57,099 nt of DNA, taken from NCBI GenBank assembly GCA_024693045.1, contig JAILLQ010000015.1, positions 1-57,099 on the forward strand. The letters are read 5' to 3'. Shown piece after piece: positions 43,325 through 50,817 of the stretch. Below the pieces are notes generated by a model. The model was given only the letters and a program-made list of their open reading frames with translations. It was not told the origin of the DNA and did not search any database. Source of the DNA: Treponema sp. GTDB lineage: Bacteria > Spirochaetota > Spirochaetia > Treponematales > Treponemataceae. The position numbers and the translations under genes are program-made. Numbering within the stretch: the first letter of the stretch is position 1; each line of letters opens with the position of its first letter.

Positions 43325-43374
43325 AATAAATATGCAAGAAATACATTTTTTTTACTATTTTTTGCATATTTATT
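43325..43374. promoter_or_regulatory. Perfect 13-bp inverted repeat before gdhA
   Basis: AATAAATATGCAA (43325-43337) and its exact complement TTGCATATTTATT (43362-43374), 24 bp apart. The right arm overlaps the -35 box of gdhA (43373-43378). This looks like paired operator half-sites for a dimeric or looping regulator. Confidence 0.6.
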
Positions 43375-43402
43375 GACACTATCTATTGTATTATCATAAA
43401 AT
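43373..43402 (+). promoter_or_regulatory. Promoter of gdhA
   Basis: Consensus TTGACA (43373-43378), 18-bp spacer, TAAAAT (43397-43402). The leader of ~45 nt carries AGAGG. Confidence 0.7.
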
Positions 43403-43451
43403 AAATCGGTTGCACTTTTGATATAGAAGAGTAACACAGAGGTTAAATTTT

Positions 43452-44810
43452 ATGAAAAACGCTTACGTAAACCGTGTATGGGAAGAAGTAAAAGCTAAAA
43501 ATCCTAATGAACCTGAATTCCTTCAGGCAGTTGAAGAAGTTTTGACAACACTTGAACCTGTTGTAGAACAGATGCCAGAACTCGAACCAAATGCAATTCT
43601 TGAAAGACTTGTTGAACCTGAAAGAGTAATTCAGTTCAGAGTACCTTGGATGGACGATGCAGGAAATTATCATGTAAACCGTGGTTTCCGTGTACAGTAC
43701 AACAGTGCTATTGGTCCTTACAAAGGAGGTCTTCGCTTCTCTAAAGAAGTAAACCTTTCTGTTCTTAAGTTCTTGGGATTTGAACAGGTTCTTAAAAACT
43801 CTCTTACAACACTCCCTATGGGTGGTGGTAAAGGTGGTTCAGACTTTGATCCACACGGAAAATCAGACAAAGAAGTTATGCGTTTCTGCCAGTCATTTAT
43901 GACAGAACTCTATCGCCATATTGGTGCAGATACAGACGTTCCAGCTGGTGACAAAAACGTTGGTGGACGCGAAATCGGTTATCTCTTTGGTCAGTACAAG
44001 AGAATCCGCGATGAATATACTGGAGTTTTGACAGGTAAGGGACTTACTTTTGGTGGTTCTTTGATCCGTACAGAAGCTACAGGTTATGGTCTTATCTACT
44101 TTGCAGCAGAAATGCTCAAGAAAGTTGGACAGGACTTCAAGGGAAAGACTTGTGTAGTATCAGGTTCTGGAAACGTTGCAACATACGCTGCTCAGAAACT
44201 CCTTCAGCTTGGTGCTAAGGTTGTTACACTTTCTGACTCAAACGGATACATCTACGATGCAGATGGTATCACACAGGAAAAACTCGACTGGGTTAAAGAA
44301 CTCAAGGGTGTTCGCCGCGGTCGTATTTCTGAATATGCTAAACAGTTCCCATCAGCAAAATATTTCGAAGGAAAGAAAGTTTGGGAAGTAAAATGTGACT
44401 GTGCATTCCCATGTGCAACACAGAACGAACTTCTTGGTGAAGATGCTCAGAAGCTTCTTGATAACGGTGTTAAACTTGTTGCAGAAGGTGCAAACATGCC
44501 TTCAAACATCGATGCTGTTAACAAGTTCCTTGCTGCAAAAATCCTTTATGCTCCAGGAAAAGCTTCAAACGCAGGTGGTGTAGCAACATCTGGTCTCGAA
44601 ATGAGCCAGAACTCAGAACGCCTTTCATGGTCTTCAGAAGAAGTTGATGAAAAGCTTCACAACATCATGATCAACATTCATGACAATGCTTACAACACAG
44701 CTGTTAAGTTTGGTGCAAAAGACGGTAACTTCGTTAACTACGTTGCCGGTGCAAACATTGCTGGTTTCGTAAAAGTTGCTAATGCAATGATCGCACAGGG
44801 TCTTGTTTGA
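43452..44810 (+). CDS. gdhA: NADP-type glutamate dehydrogenase
   Basis: A 452-aa enzyme that interconverts 2-oxoglutarate plus ammonia and glutamate. Substrate-site motifs GPYKGGLRF (about 89) and LPMGGGKGGSDFDP (about 119, catalytic Lys), PAGDKNVGGREIGY (about 163) and the nucleotide-binding GSGNVATYAAQKL (about 237). Length matches the hexameric ~450-aa class that usually assimilates ammonia with NADPH. Codon use is that of a strongly expressed gene, and the promoter has a consensus -35 with an operator-like repeat. Fits nitrogen assimilation in a gut bacterium. Confidence 0.96.
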   Translation: MKNAYVNRVWEEVKAKNPNEPEFLQAVEEVLTTLEPVVEQMPELEPNAILERLVEPERVIQFRVPWMDDAGNYHVNRGFRVQYNSAIGPYKGGLRFSKEVNLSVLKFLGFEQVLKNSLTTLPMGGGKGGSDFDPHGKSDKEVMRFCQSFMTELYRHIGADTDVPAGDKNVGGREIGYLFGQYKRIRDEYTGVLTGKGLTFGGSLIRTEATGYGLIYFAAEMLKKVGQDFKGKTCVVSGSGNVATYAAQKLLQLGAKVVTLSDSNGYIYDADGITQEKLDWVKELKGVRRGRISEYAKQFPSAKYFEGKKVWEVKCDCAFPCATQNELLGEDAQKLLDNGVKLVAEGANMPSNIDAVNKFLAAKILYAPGKASNAGGVATSGLEMSQNSERLSWSSEEVDEKLHNIMINIHDNAYNTAVKFGAKDGNFVNYVAGANIAGFVKVANAMIAQGLV

Positions 44811-44834
44811 TTTTAATAACTGACTTTCAGTAAG

Positions 44835-44914
44835 AAGAGGTCCTTCAGTTAAAGAGGGGTTGACAGTTTTTTTGACTGCCGCCTGCTCTTAAGGTCTGAA
44901 GGACCTCTTTTTTT
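44835..44914 (+). terminator. Long terminator after gdhA
   Basis: AAGAGGTCCTTCAG pairs perfectly with CTGAAGGACCTCTT, closing a ~46-nt loop that has its own inner pairing, followed by eight T residues. Confidence 0.85.
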
Positions 44915-44943
44915 TATCCTTTTTTTTGTTTCCGATTTCTACA

Positions 44944-44973
44944 TTGAATTAAAAAATGTTTTTATGATAAACT
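44944..44973 (+). promoter_or_regulatory. Promoter of the agcS riboswitch unit
   Basis: TTGAAT (44944-44949), 18-bp spacer, TAAACT (44968-44973) with TG one base before it (extended -10). Confidence 0.55.
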
Positions 44974-45007
44974 TTCTCAATGCTGTCTAACCGCGTTGCC
45001 GGTGAAC

Positions 45008-45092
45008 AGCACTCTGGAGAGATCACTATAAGTGACGCCGAAGGGTTAAGGTCAGAAAGACTGATATCTCAGGTACAAAGGACGGAGTATTA
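45008..45092 (+). ncRNA. Glycine riboswitch (single aptamer)
   Basis: The conserved core of the gcvT-type aptamer is present in order: CTCTGGAGAG (45012-45021), P2 hairpin TCACT-ATA-AGTGA, GCCGAAGGG (45037-45045), P3 hairpin TCAG…CTGA, then TCTCAGGTACAAAGGAC and GG (45067-45085). Only one aptamer is seen instead of the frequent tandem pair. A long stem at 45115-45152 (AGAGTCAG…CTGGCTCT with inner GTTTCAC/GTGAAAT) follows and may be the switch element before agcS. Confidence 0.88.
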
Positions 45093-45114
45093 TAATTTCC
45101 TTCCACCTCTTTAG

Positions 45115-45163
45115 AGAGTCAGGTTTCACAAAACAGGTGAAATGCTGGCTCTGATTATTTTTA
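45115..45163 (+). terminator. Expression-platform stem of the glycine riboswitch
   Basis: Outer stem AGAGTCAG/CTGGCTCT and inner stem GTTTCAC/GTGAAAT, then GATTATTTTTA. The T run is interrupted, so control could be by weak termination or by access to the AAAGGA ribosome site just after it. Confidence 0.55.
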
Positions 45164-45176
45164 AAGGACTTGTCTT

Positions 45177-46634
45177 ATGGAAAAGTTCAGTTCAATTCTT
45201 AAGCTCATAGACGATGTAGTCTGGGGGCTTCCAACAATCATTTTAATTCTGGCAACAGGTATTCTTTTAACTGTCAGAATGAGGGGAATGCAGTTTACAA
45301 AACTTGGACGTGCATTAAAATCAATTTTCAGAAAATCAGATTCTGGTCATGGTGAAGTTTCATCTTTCGGTGCATTGTGTACTGCTCTTTCTGCAACAAT
45401 TGGTACTGGTAATATTGTAGGTGTTGCTACAGCAATTGCAGCTGGTGGACCAGGTGCTTTGTTCTGGATGTGGGTAGCCGCTCTTGTAGGTATTGCAACA
45501 AAGTATGCTGAATGTATGCTTGCAGTTCTTTACCGCGAAAAGAAAGAAGACGGTCATATTCTTGGAGGTCCTTTCTATACAATAGAAAAGGGTATGAAAG
45601 ACATTACAGGATTAAACTGGAAGTGGCTTGCAATTCTTTTCTCTATTTTTGGTGTAATGGCAGGTCTCCTTGGAATTGGTACAATTACTCAGGTAAACGG
45701 AATCACTTCTGCTGTAAAGAATGCCTTTGATCCAAATCAGACCAGCGTAGCTTTTTACATTGGTAAAAATGCTTATTCCTGGTCAGTAGTAATCGCAGGT
45801 CTTCTTGTAACTGCATTTGCTGCACTGGTTATCATTGGTGGTCTTAAGAGAATCTCTAAAGTAGCATCAGTTGTAGTTCCATTTATGGCTATCGTTTATG
45901 TATTCCTTGGTCTTTCAGTAATCATTATGAATGCAACTTATCTTCCACAGGCATTTGCAGTTATCTTTAAGACTGCATTTGGTCTTAAGGCTGTTGCAGG
46001 TGGTGCAGTAGGATGGACTATTCGTGAAGCAATGCAGAAGGGTGTTGCCCGTGGTATTTTCTCTAACGAAGCCGGTCTTGGTTCTGCTCCAATTGCAGCT
46101 TCTACAGCAGAAGTAAAGGAACCTGTAGCTCAGGGGCTTGTAAGCATGACAGGAACTTTTATTGATACAATTCTCATCTGTACAATGACAGGTCTTGCAA
46201 TTGTAATTGCATTCTTTACAGGAAACGCTTCAGGAATCCCGGAAGGTCTTGAAGGTGTTGCAATTACTTCTTCAGCATTTAATGTTGTTCTTGGTGGAGA
46301 CGGAAAAAGCGTACAGTTCCTTCTTATGATTTGTCTGGTATTCTTTGCCTTTACTACTATTCTTGGATGGGACTACTATTCGGAACGTTGTATTGAATAC
46401 ATTACAAACGGAAAGATGGGTATAGTAAAGTTCTACAGAATTATTTATATCGCAGCAGTATTTATCGGACCTTACCTTACTGTAAGTCAGGTATGGGACA
46501 TTGCAGATATTGCCAACGGTCTTATGGCCATTCCAAACTGTATTTCCCTGATTGTACTTAGCGGTGTAGTTTCTAAAGTAACAAAAGATTACTTCAAAAA
46601 GTATCCAACCCTTCAGTCAGAAGAAGCTGCTTAA
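45177..46634 (+). CDS. agcS: Sodium:alanine/glycine symporter (AGCS family)
   Basis: A 485-aa inner-membrane Na+-coupled amino-acid importer with about 11 membrane segments. Family marks: TALSATIGTGNIVGVATAI (about 66), GGPGALFWMWVAALVGIATKYAE (about 88), LGGPFYTIEKGM (about 124) and GVARGIFSNEAGLGSAP (about 287). The glycine riboswitch upstream indicates glycine (and alanine) as substrate. It has its own promoter and terminator. AAAGGA precedes the ATG. Next to gdhA, it suggests amino-acid use for nitrogen or energy. Confidence 0.95.
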   Translation: MEKFSSILKLIDDVVWGLPTIILILATGILLTVRMRGMQFTKLGRALKSIFRKSDSGHGEVSSFGALCTALSATIGTGNIVGVATAIAAGGPGALFWMWVAALVGIATKYAECMLAVLYREKKEDGHILGGPFYTIEKGMKDITGLNWKWLAILFSIFGVMAGLLGIGTITQVNGITSAVKNAFDPNQTSVAFYIGKNAYSWSVVIAGLLVTAFAALVIIGGLKRISKVASVVVPFMAIVYVFLGLSVIIMNATYLPQAFAVIFKTAFGLKAVAGGAVGWTIREAMQKGVARGIFSNEAGLGSAPIAASTAEVKEPVAQGLVSMTGTFIDTILICTMTGLAIVIAFFTGNASGIPEGLEGVAITSSAFNVVLGGDGKSVQFLLMICLVFFAFTTILGWDYYSERCIEYITNGKMGIVKFYRIIYIAAVFIGPYLTVSQVWDIADIANGLMAIPNCISLIVLSGVVSKVTKDYFKKYPTLQSEEAA

Positions 46635-46643
46635 AAAATAAAA

Positions 46644-46705
46644 CCCCTAAAAGTGAATATAAGGTAGAAGTTACTTAACCTGAGTTCACTTTCAGGGGCT
46701 TTTTA
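46644..46705. terminator. Terminator between agcS and the HAD gene
   Basis: CCCCT-A-AAAGTGAA pairs with TTCACTTT-C-AGGGG (one A-C mismatch) around a ~32-nt loop; CTTTTTATT follows on plus. It separates convergent genes. Confidence 0.75.
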
Positions 46706-46743
46706 TTATATATAATTCTTATTGAATTAAGAGTCTGCCGCCT

Positions 46744-47403
46744 TTAGCTGCATAAAAAATTGTAAACATCATCAGGGCTTTCGCAAACATAGTCTGCCCC
46801 GCATTCATCAAATTCTTTTCTGGAACCAAAGCCCCAGAGAATTCCCATGCATTTTAATCCCGCAGAATGGGCTCCATTTACATCGTAAAGTCTGTCACCA
46901 ATCATAAGAACAGAATCTTTTTTATCATCAAGGTTCATGCTTTTAAGCACATACTTTACTACATCAACTTTTTCAACACGGTATTTTTCTTCCATGTCGC
47001 TGCCGCCTGTAAAGTCAAAAAGATCCAGCATATTGTTTCTTTCAAGAATAGCCTTTGCGTAATCTTCCGGCTTACTTGTTGCAACACATATCTGCAGGTC
47101 CTGACGTTTTAGCTTTTTTATTAATTCAACTACGCCTGGATAGACGGTGCAATTAAACATACCTTCGTTTTTTGTGTAGGATTCCCTGTATACGTTAATG
47201 GCTGCAGGAACTTCTGATTCAGGCAGACCAAGATAATGAACAAAACTGAATTTAAGGGGCGGTCCTATCATGTTATTGTAGATGCTTTTATCAATATTAA
47301 GTCCGTAGTGGCTTACAACTTCGTCAAAGGAAGCAAAAACTCCCGGAGAAGTGTTAAAAAGTGTTCCGTCAAAGTCAAAAAGTACTGTTTTATAATTTTT
47401 CAT
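46744..47403 (-). CDS. HAD-family hydrolase, phosphoglycolate phosphatase-like
   Basis: A 219-aa cytoplasmic phosphatase. HAD motif I FDFDGTL (about 8-14, nucleophile and acid Asp), motif II ATSKP (about 109), a Lys (about 142) and motif IV MIGDRLYDVNGA (about 167). A helical cap between motifs I and II places it in the Gph/PgmB-like group; the exact phosphoester cannot be told. ATG 47403 is preferred to the TTG two codons before it. CATTAT lies 6 nt before the ATG (with TTGATT 17 bp further), overlapping the divergent PilZ-like promoter. Confidence 0.85.
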   Translation of the reverse strand: MKNYKTVLFDFDGTLFNTSPGVFASFDEVVSHYGLNIDKSIYNNMIGPPLKFSFVHYLGLPESEVPAAINVYRESYTKNEGMFNCTVYPGVVELIKKLKRQDLQICVATSKPEDYAKAILERNNMLDLFDFTGGSDMEEKYRVEKVDVVKYVLKSMNLDDKKDSVLMIGDRLYDVNGAHSAGLKCMGILWGFGSRKEFDECGADYVCESPDDVYNFLCS

Positions 47404-47456
47404 GGCCAAATAATGACAAATTACGCCGTTATAATCAATTATCTAAATGCTATCGG

Positions 47457-47485
47457 GTGACAAAAAGGCCGGTTTGGATTATAAT
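47457..47485 (+). promoter_or_regulatory. Promoter of the PilZ-like gene
   Basis: GTGACA (47457-47462), 17-bp spacer, perfect TATAAT (47480-47485), 9 nt to ATG 47495, no ribosome site. This decides the start: an ATG 48 nt upstream would lie before the promoter. Confidence 0.7.
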
Positions 47486-47494
47486 TTACCCATA

Positions 47495-48523
47495 ATGCCA
47501 GCAGTTGTTACAAGTCAGTTAACTAACAGACTCTATAATGATTACAAGGACACAGAACTTACTTTCACTAAGGATATCATTCATACTTTAGCAATGGATC
47601 CAAGGCAGATTGCAATTAAGAGTGAAGGTTCCCAGTGGCCATGTATCTTGAATTCTACATCGTTTAATATAGCTCGTATTATAGTTGGAACTAAAGGCGG
47701 AGCTTTTCAGCAGCTTGCAAAAAAAGACATTCCCCCTGTAAGCGTTCGTTTTTGTTTTTATAAGCAGGATGGTCAGCTTATGAGCTTTTTCATTTCCGGA
47801 AAAGTTCAGCAGATTCAGCCTTATATGAACAGCAATGACCTGGCTATTGTAACCATTCGTTTTACCCAGCGTCCCCCGGATGACCTTATTCTTATGGTTG
47901 GTCGTCTTCTTGATGCTAATGTTGGTTCAGTAAGGCGTAAGGATGAACGTATTGTAATTACTCCCGACAGCCTTCGTAAGCTTAACCTTACAAAAAAAGA
48001 AGTAAATCTTACTATTGATACAATCCAGCGTAACTGTATTCTTCATAACCTTTCTTTTGGAGGATGTGGTGTTATCGTAATGGGAATCGCTCAGTTCCTT
48101 AAAGGAAAGAATATTTCCATAAAGGTTGAATTTGAAGATCCTCACGAAATAATTACCCTGGACGGAACAATAGTTGCTGCAAATCCAATAGAAAACCGTA
48201 AGGAACTTGCTATTGCCAGCATCAGATTTCTGGAATCTTCAGTTTCCCTTGCATATAAGCTTCGTATAAACAATTATCTTGCTACAGTACGTAAAGATGA
48301 TAATGGGGTGCAGTTTGAAGGAGAAAAGCCTGTTGTTTCAGTACAGGATGCCCTTCAGCAGTCAGCTCAGTCTCAGGGTGCGCCGGCTTCTGCAGAGAAT
48401 GCTCAGGCTGCTCCGGCAGGTGGTGAAGCTGCAAATCCAGCTCCATCTCCAGCAGCTGCAACAGAAAGTCCTGCTGCAGAAACTAAAGCAGAAGATACTG
48501 CAGCAACAGAACCTACAGCTTAA
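47495..48523 (+). CDS. PilZ-like domain protein with Ala/Pro-rich tail
   Basis: A 342-aa cytoplasmic protein. Residues about 1-125 form a beta-rich domain like the YcgR N-terminal part; about 140-265 resemble PilZ: RRKDER (RxxxR) followed by NLSFGG (N-x-S-x-x-G). PilZ proteins bind c-di-GMP and tune motility or surface traits. The spacing between the two motifs is longer than usual, so ligand binding is not certain. The last ~65 residues are an Ala/Pro/Glu-rich, likely disordered tail. The start is set by the promoter 9 nt upstream. A TPR gene follows after 42 nt. Confidence 0.65.
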   Translation: MPAVVTSQLTNRLYNDYKDTELTFTKDIIHTLAMDPRQIAIKSEGSQWPCILNSTSFNIARIIVGTKGGAFQQLAKKDIPPVSVRFCFYKQDGQLMSFFISGKVQQIQPYMNSNDLAIVTIRFTQRPPDDLILMVGRLLDANVGSVRRKDERIVITPDSLRKLNLTKKEVNLTIDTIQRNCILHNLSFGGCGVIVMGIAQFLKGKNISIKVEFEDPHEIITLDGTIVAANPIENRKELAIASIRFLESSVSLAYKLRINNYLATVRKDDNGVQFEGEKPVVSVQDALQQSAQSQGAPASAENAQAAPAGGEAANPAPSPAAATESPAAETKAEDTAATEPTA

Positions 48524-48565
48524 AAGACATATATATTCATTCTCAATTTATCATAAGGAAAATCT

Positions 48566-49720
48566 ATGAACGGCAATAATCCATTAGATACGATTTTTTT
48601 TGTAAAACTTCCTGAAGACTTTTCGTTTTCATGCAAGGATCTTAAAATTGACAGGGAAATTCCCCTTCCAGTTCAGAGAAAGGACGGAGAAAGTGGAGAT
48701 TCCATTGATACAAAGAATCTTTCACAGGAACAGATTCTTTCCGGTATCCTTACAGTTCTTGCCTATGATAATCAGAACCAGAACAGGGATTATTACCGCT
48801 CCTTTATTCTTCAGGTTCGTCCGGGAATAAAAAAGGAACTTGGAGAAGCTGCAATCTTAAAAACCAAGAACGAAGACTGGGATCTGGCAGAAGAAATATG
48901 GCTTGCTTTACACGGACTTGATCCGGAAGACAAGGCAATTACCTTAAATATGGCCCTTTTCTTTGATCAGAAAGGCGATTCCTACAGAAAATCCGGCCTT
49001 ATAGATGATGCAGATGCCTATGATTCTACAGCAAAGGCTTATTACCGTGATGCAATGGACAGCGACCCTGAACTTCCGGATGCATTTTTTAATGCAGGCT
49101 TCTTTTATCTTAAAAAGCAGGATTTTGGAGAAGCAAAGGGATGTTTTGAAAGTTATATGGCTTTAACTTCTGATGCTAAAGATGATGAACTTGGTGATAA
49201 CGGTATTTATAAAAGGGAACGTGCCCAGGAACTTATAGATAAAATCTCCAACAGAAACCTTGGAGATGATAACTTCCATAAGGCATATGAACTTATTAAT
49301 TCAGGCAAAGAAGAAGAAGGTCTTGATTACATACGTAAATTTCTTCAGAACAACCCTGCCGTATGGAATGCCTGGTTTATGCTTGGCTGGGGTTTAAGAA
49401 GACTTGAGCGCTTTGAAGATGCAAAACAGGCTTTCCTTAAAGCCAGGGAATGTGAAGGCGGGGATGAAAATGCCGACACCCTTAACGAACTGGCAATCTG
49501 CTATATGGAAACAGGAGAAATCGAAGAAGCTAAGCGTACTTTGTACGATGCCCTTTCCATTGATGCAGACAATACAAAAATTATCAGTAATCTTGGTTTC
49601 CTTTGTCTTAAAACAGGAGAAGAAGAGCAGGCCCGCAAATTCTTTATGACTGTTTTAGAGATAGACCCTGATGATAAGCTTGCAAGAATGCAGCTTGAAC
49701 AGATGGAAAGGGAAGTTTAA
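48566..49720 (+). CDS. Tetratricopeptide repeat protein
   Basis: A 384-aa acidic soluble protein without signal peptide. TPR-type helix pairs are visible at about 110-150, 155-200, 255-290, 293-325 and 330-375 (for example NAWFMLGWGLRRLERFEDAKQAF and NLGFLCLKTGEEEQARKFF). TPRs bind proteins; the partner is unknown. The N-terminal ~100 residues have no known fold. AAGGAAAA precedes the start and it lies 42 nt after the PilZ-like gene, so the two are likely cotranscribed and may act together. Confidence 0.82.
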   Translation: MNGNNPLDTIFFVKLPEDFSFSCKDLKIDREIPLPVQRKDGESGDSIDTKNLSQEQILSGILTVLAYDNQNQNRDYYRSFILQVRPGIKKELGEAAILKTKNEDWDLAEEIWLALHGLDPEDKAITLNMALFFDQKGDSYRKSGLIDDADAYDSTAKAYYRDAMDSDPELPDAFFNAGFFYLKKQDFGEAKGCFESYMALTSDAKDDELGDNGIYKRERAQELIDKISNRNLGDDNFHKAYELINSGKEEEGLDYIRKFLQNNPAVWNAWFMLGWGLRRLERFEDAKQAFLKARECEGGDENADTLNELAICYMETGEIEEAKRTLYDALSIDADNTKIISNLGFLCLKTGEEEQARKFFMTVLEIDPDDKLARMQLEQMEREV

Positions 49721-49739
49721 GAGACTTGAGAAATAAAAT

Positions 49740-49765
49740 AGCCCGGTACTTTCAAATACCGGGCT
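49740..49765. terminator. Bidirectional hairpin between the TPR and DUF192 genes
   Basis: AGCCCGGTA, 8-nt loop, TACCGGGCT: perfect 9-bp stem between convergent genes, with T-rich sequence on both outer sides. Confidence 0.8.
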
Positions 49766-49782
49766 TAATTATTTTAAAAGAT

Positions 49783-50259
49783 TTAATATTCAGGAATAAT
49801 AACCTTATCCTTAACTTTTATTCCGTTTTTATCAAACCATCCCTGAGGAACTTCCAGGGCGTATTTTACTGAACGGCTGCTTGTTATATCCGTAAGGCTG
49901 TAGGGCTTCATGTCAAAAATATCGGCTATTTCACCACCGGCATCAATATAGGCAATACTTAAAGGATGAGGGGTATTTTTCATCCAGAATGAACGTTTGC
50001 TTTCGTCTTCAAAAATAAAAAGCATGCCTGTTCCATCAGGAATCACCTTTCTGTTCATAAAGCCGTAGTTTCTTTCTTCTTCCTTTATGGCAAGTTCAGC
50101 CTTTACAGTAAAAGATTTACCGGAGTTTGTATTAATAATAAGGTCTGCTACCGGCAGGTCGTATTTTTTTTCAGATTTCTGGCAGCTGGTTAGGGCAGGG
50201 ATAAAAACAAGGGCAGCTGCAAGCAATGCGTAAAATCTTCTTCTGTTATTGATTTTCAT
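49783..50259 (-). CDS. DUF192 lipoprotein
   Basis: A 158-aa exported protein. Signal peptide with lipobox LTSC (about residue 26), then a DUF192 domain (about 40-158): ELAIKEEERNYGFMNR, GMLFIFEDESKRSFWMKNTPHPLSIAYID and the ending EVPQGWFDKNGIKVKDKV. DUF192 proteins are small envelope or secreted proteins of unknown function. It follows the 179-aa exported protein by 3 nt and is in the same operon; AAGGA lies in the end of the previous gene. Confidence 0.85.
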   Translation of the reverse strand: MKINNRRRFYALLAAALVFIPALTSCQKSEKKYDLPVADLIINTNSGKSFTVKAELAIKEEERNYGFMNRKVIPDGTGMLFIFEDESKRSFWMKNTPHPLSIAYIDAGGEIADIFDMKPYSLTDITSSRSVKYALEVPQGWFDKNGIKVKDKVIIPEY

Positions 50260-50262
50260 ACT

Positions 50263-50802
50263 TTATAATCCTTCAAGAAAGGACTGGGCAGACATTTCCT
50301 GGGCTGTATTTGCAACCTGAGCCTGGTCCATAATCCTGTCATAAACTTTTTTGTCAGTATATTTTAATGTAAGAGGGCGTTCCAAAGAAAAGATTACACT
50401 GTCATTCTGCCATTCAGATTTTTCTGGGTTAAGGCTGTCTGGATTACCATACTTTTTTGTAAGGGTAGAAAATATTGAGTAATGATCCATTTTGGTCTGC
50501 TTTACGTTTATTGTAATTACATAAAGTTTATTTTCGTAAAACTGAAACCAGCATTTATCAAGAAAAGATGAAGGAACTGTTCTGGAAGTGTCTGTTTCTA
50601 TGAGAACTTTCTGCTGGTCCGGCATAAGTGAAACATCCCTGTCTCCCCTGTAGCCAAACTGATAATCCTTTATAAGGGCTTCCTTAACTTCATCAATGGT
50701 CATTCCCAGTTTAATACCCTTGTAGCCGGAAGGAAGTTCTTCCTGTCCAAAGAGGCAGAGCCCTGAGAGTAAAAGCAAAAACAATACAGCTAATTTTTTC
50801 AT
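50263..50802 (-). CDS. Hypothetical exported protein
   Basis: A 179-aa protein with a signal peptide cleaved after about FGQ (residue 20). The start of the mature part, GYKGIKLGMTIDEVKEAL, resembles the small alpha/beta fold seen in BamE/SmpA-like and related periplasmic proteins, but I cannot name a family. AAGGCGG precedes the ATG. It lies 15 nt after the cNMP-domain gene and 3 nt before the DUF192 gene, so the three form one minus-strand unit. Confidence 0.65.
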   Translation of the reverse strand: MKKLAVLFLLLLSGLCLFGQEELPSGYKGIKLGMTIDEVKEALIKDYQFGYRGDRDVSLMPDQQKVLIETDTSRTVPSSFLDKCWFQFYENKLYVITINVKQTKMDHYSIFSTLTKKYGNPDSLNPEKSEWQNDSVIFSLERPLTLKYTDKKVYDRIMDQAQVANTAQEMSAQSFLEGL

Positions 50803-50817
50803 GGCAGAACCGCCTTG

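Noticed and set aside
47447..47494. ATG at 47447 as start of the PilZ-like gene
   Set aside because: A strong promoter (47457-47485) lies after it, so transcripts would not contain it.
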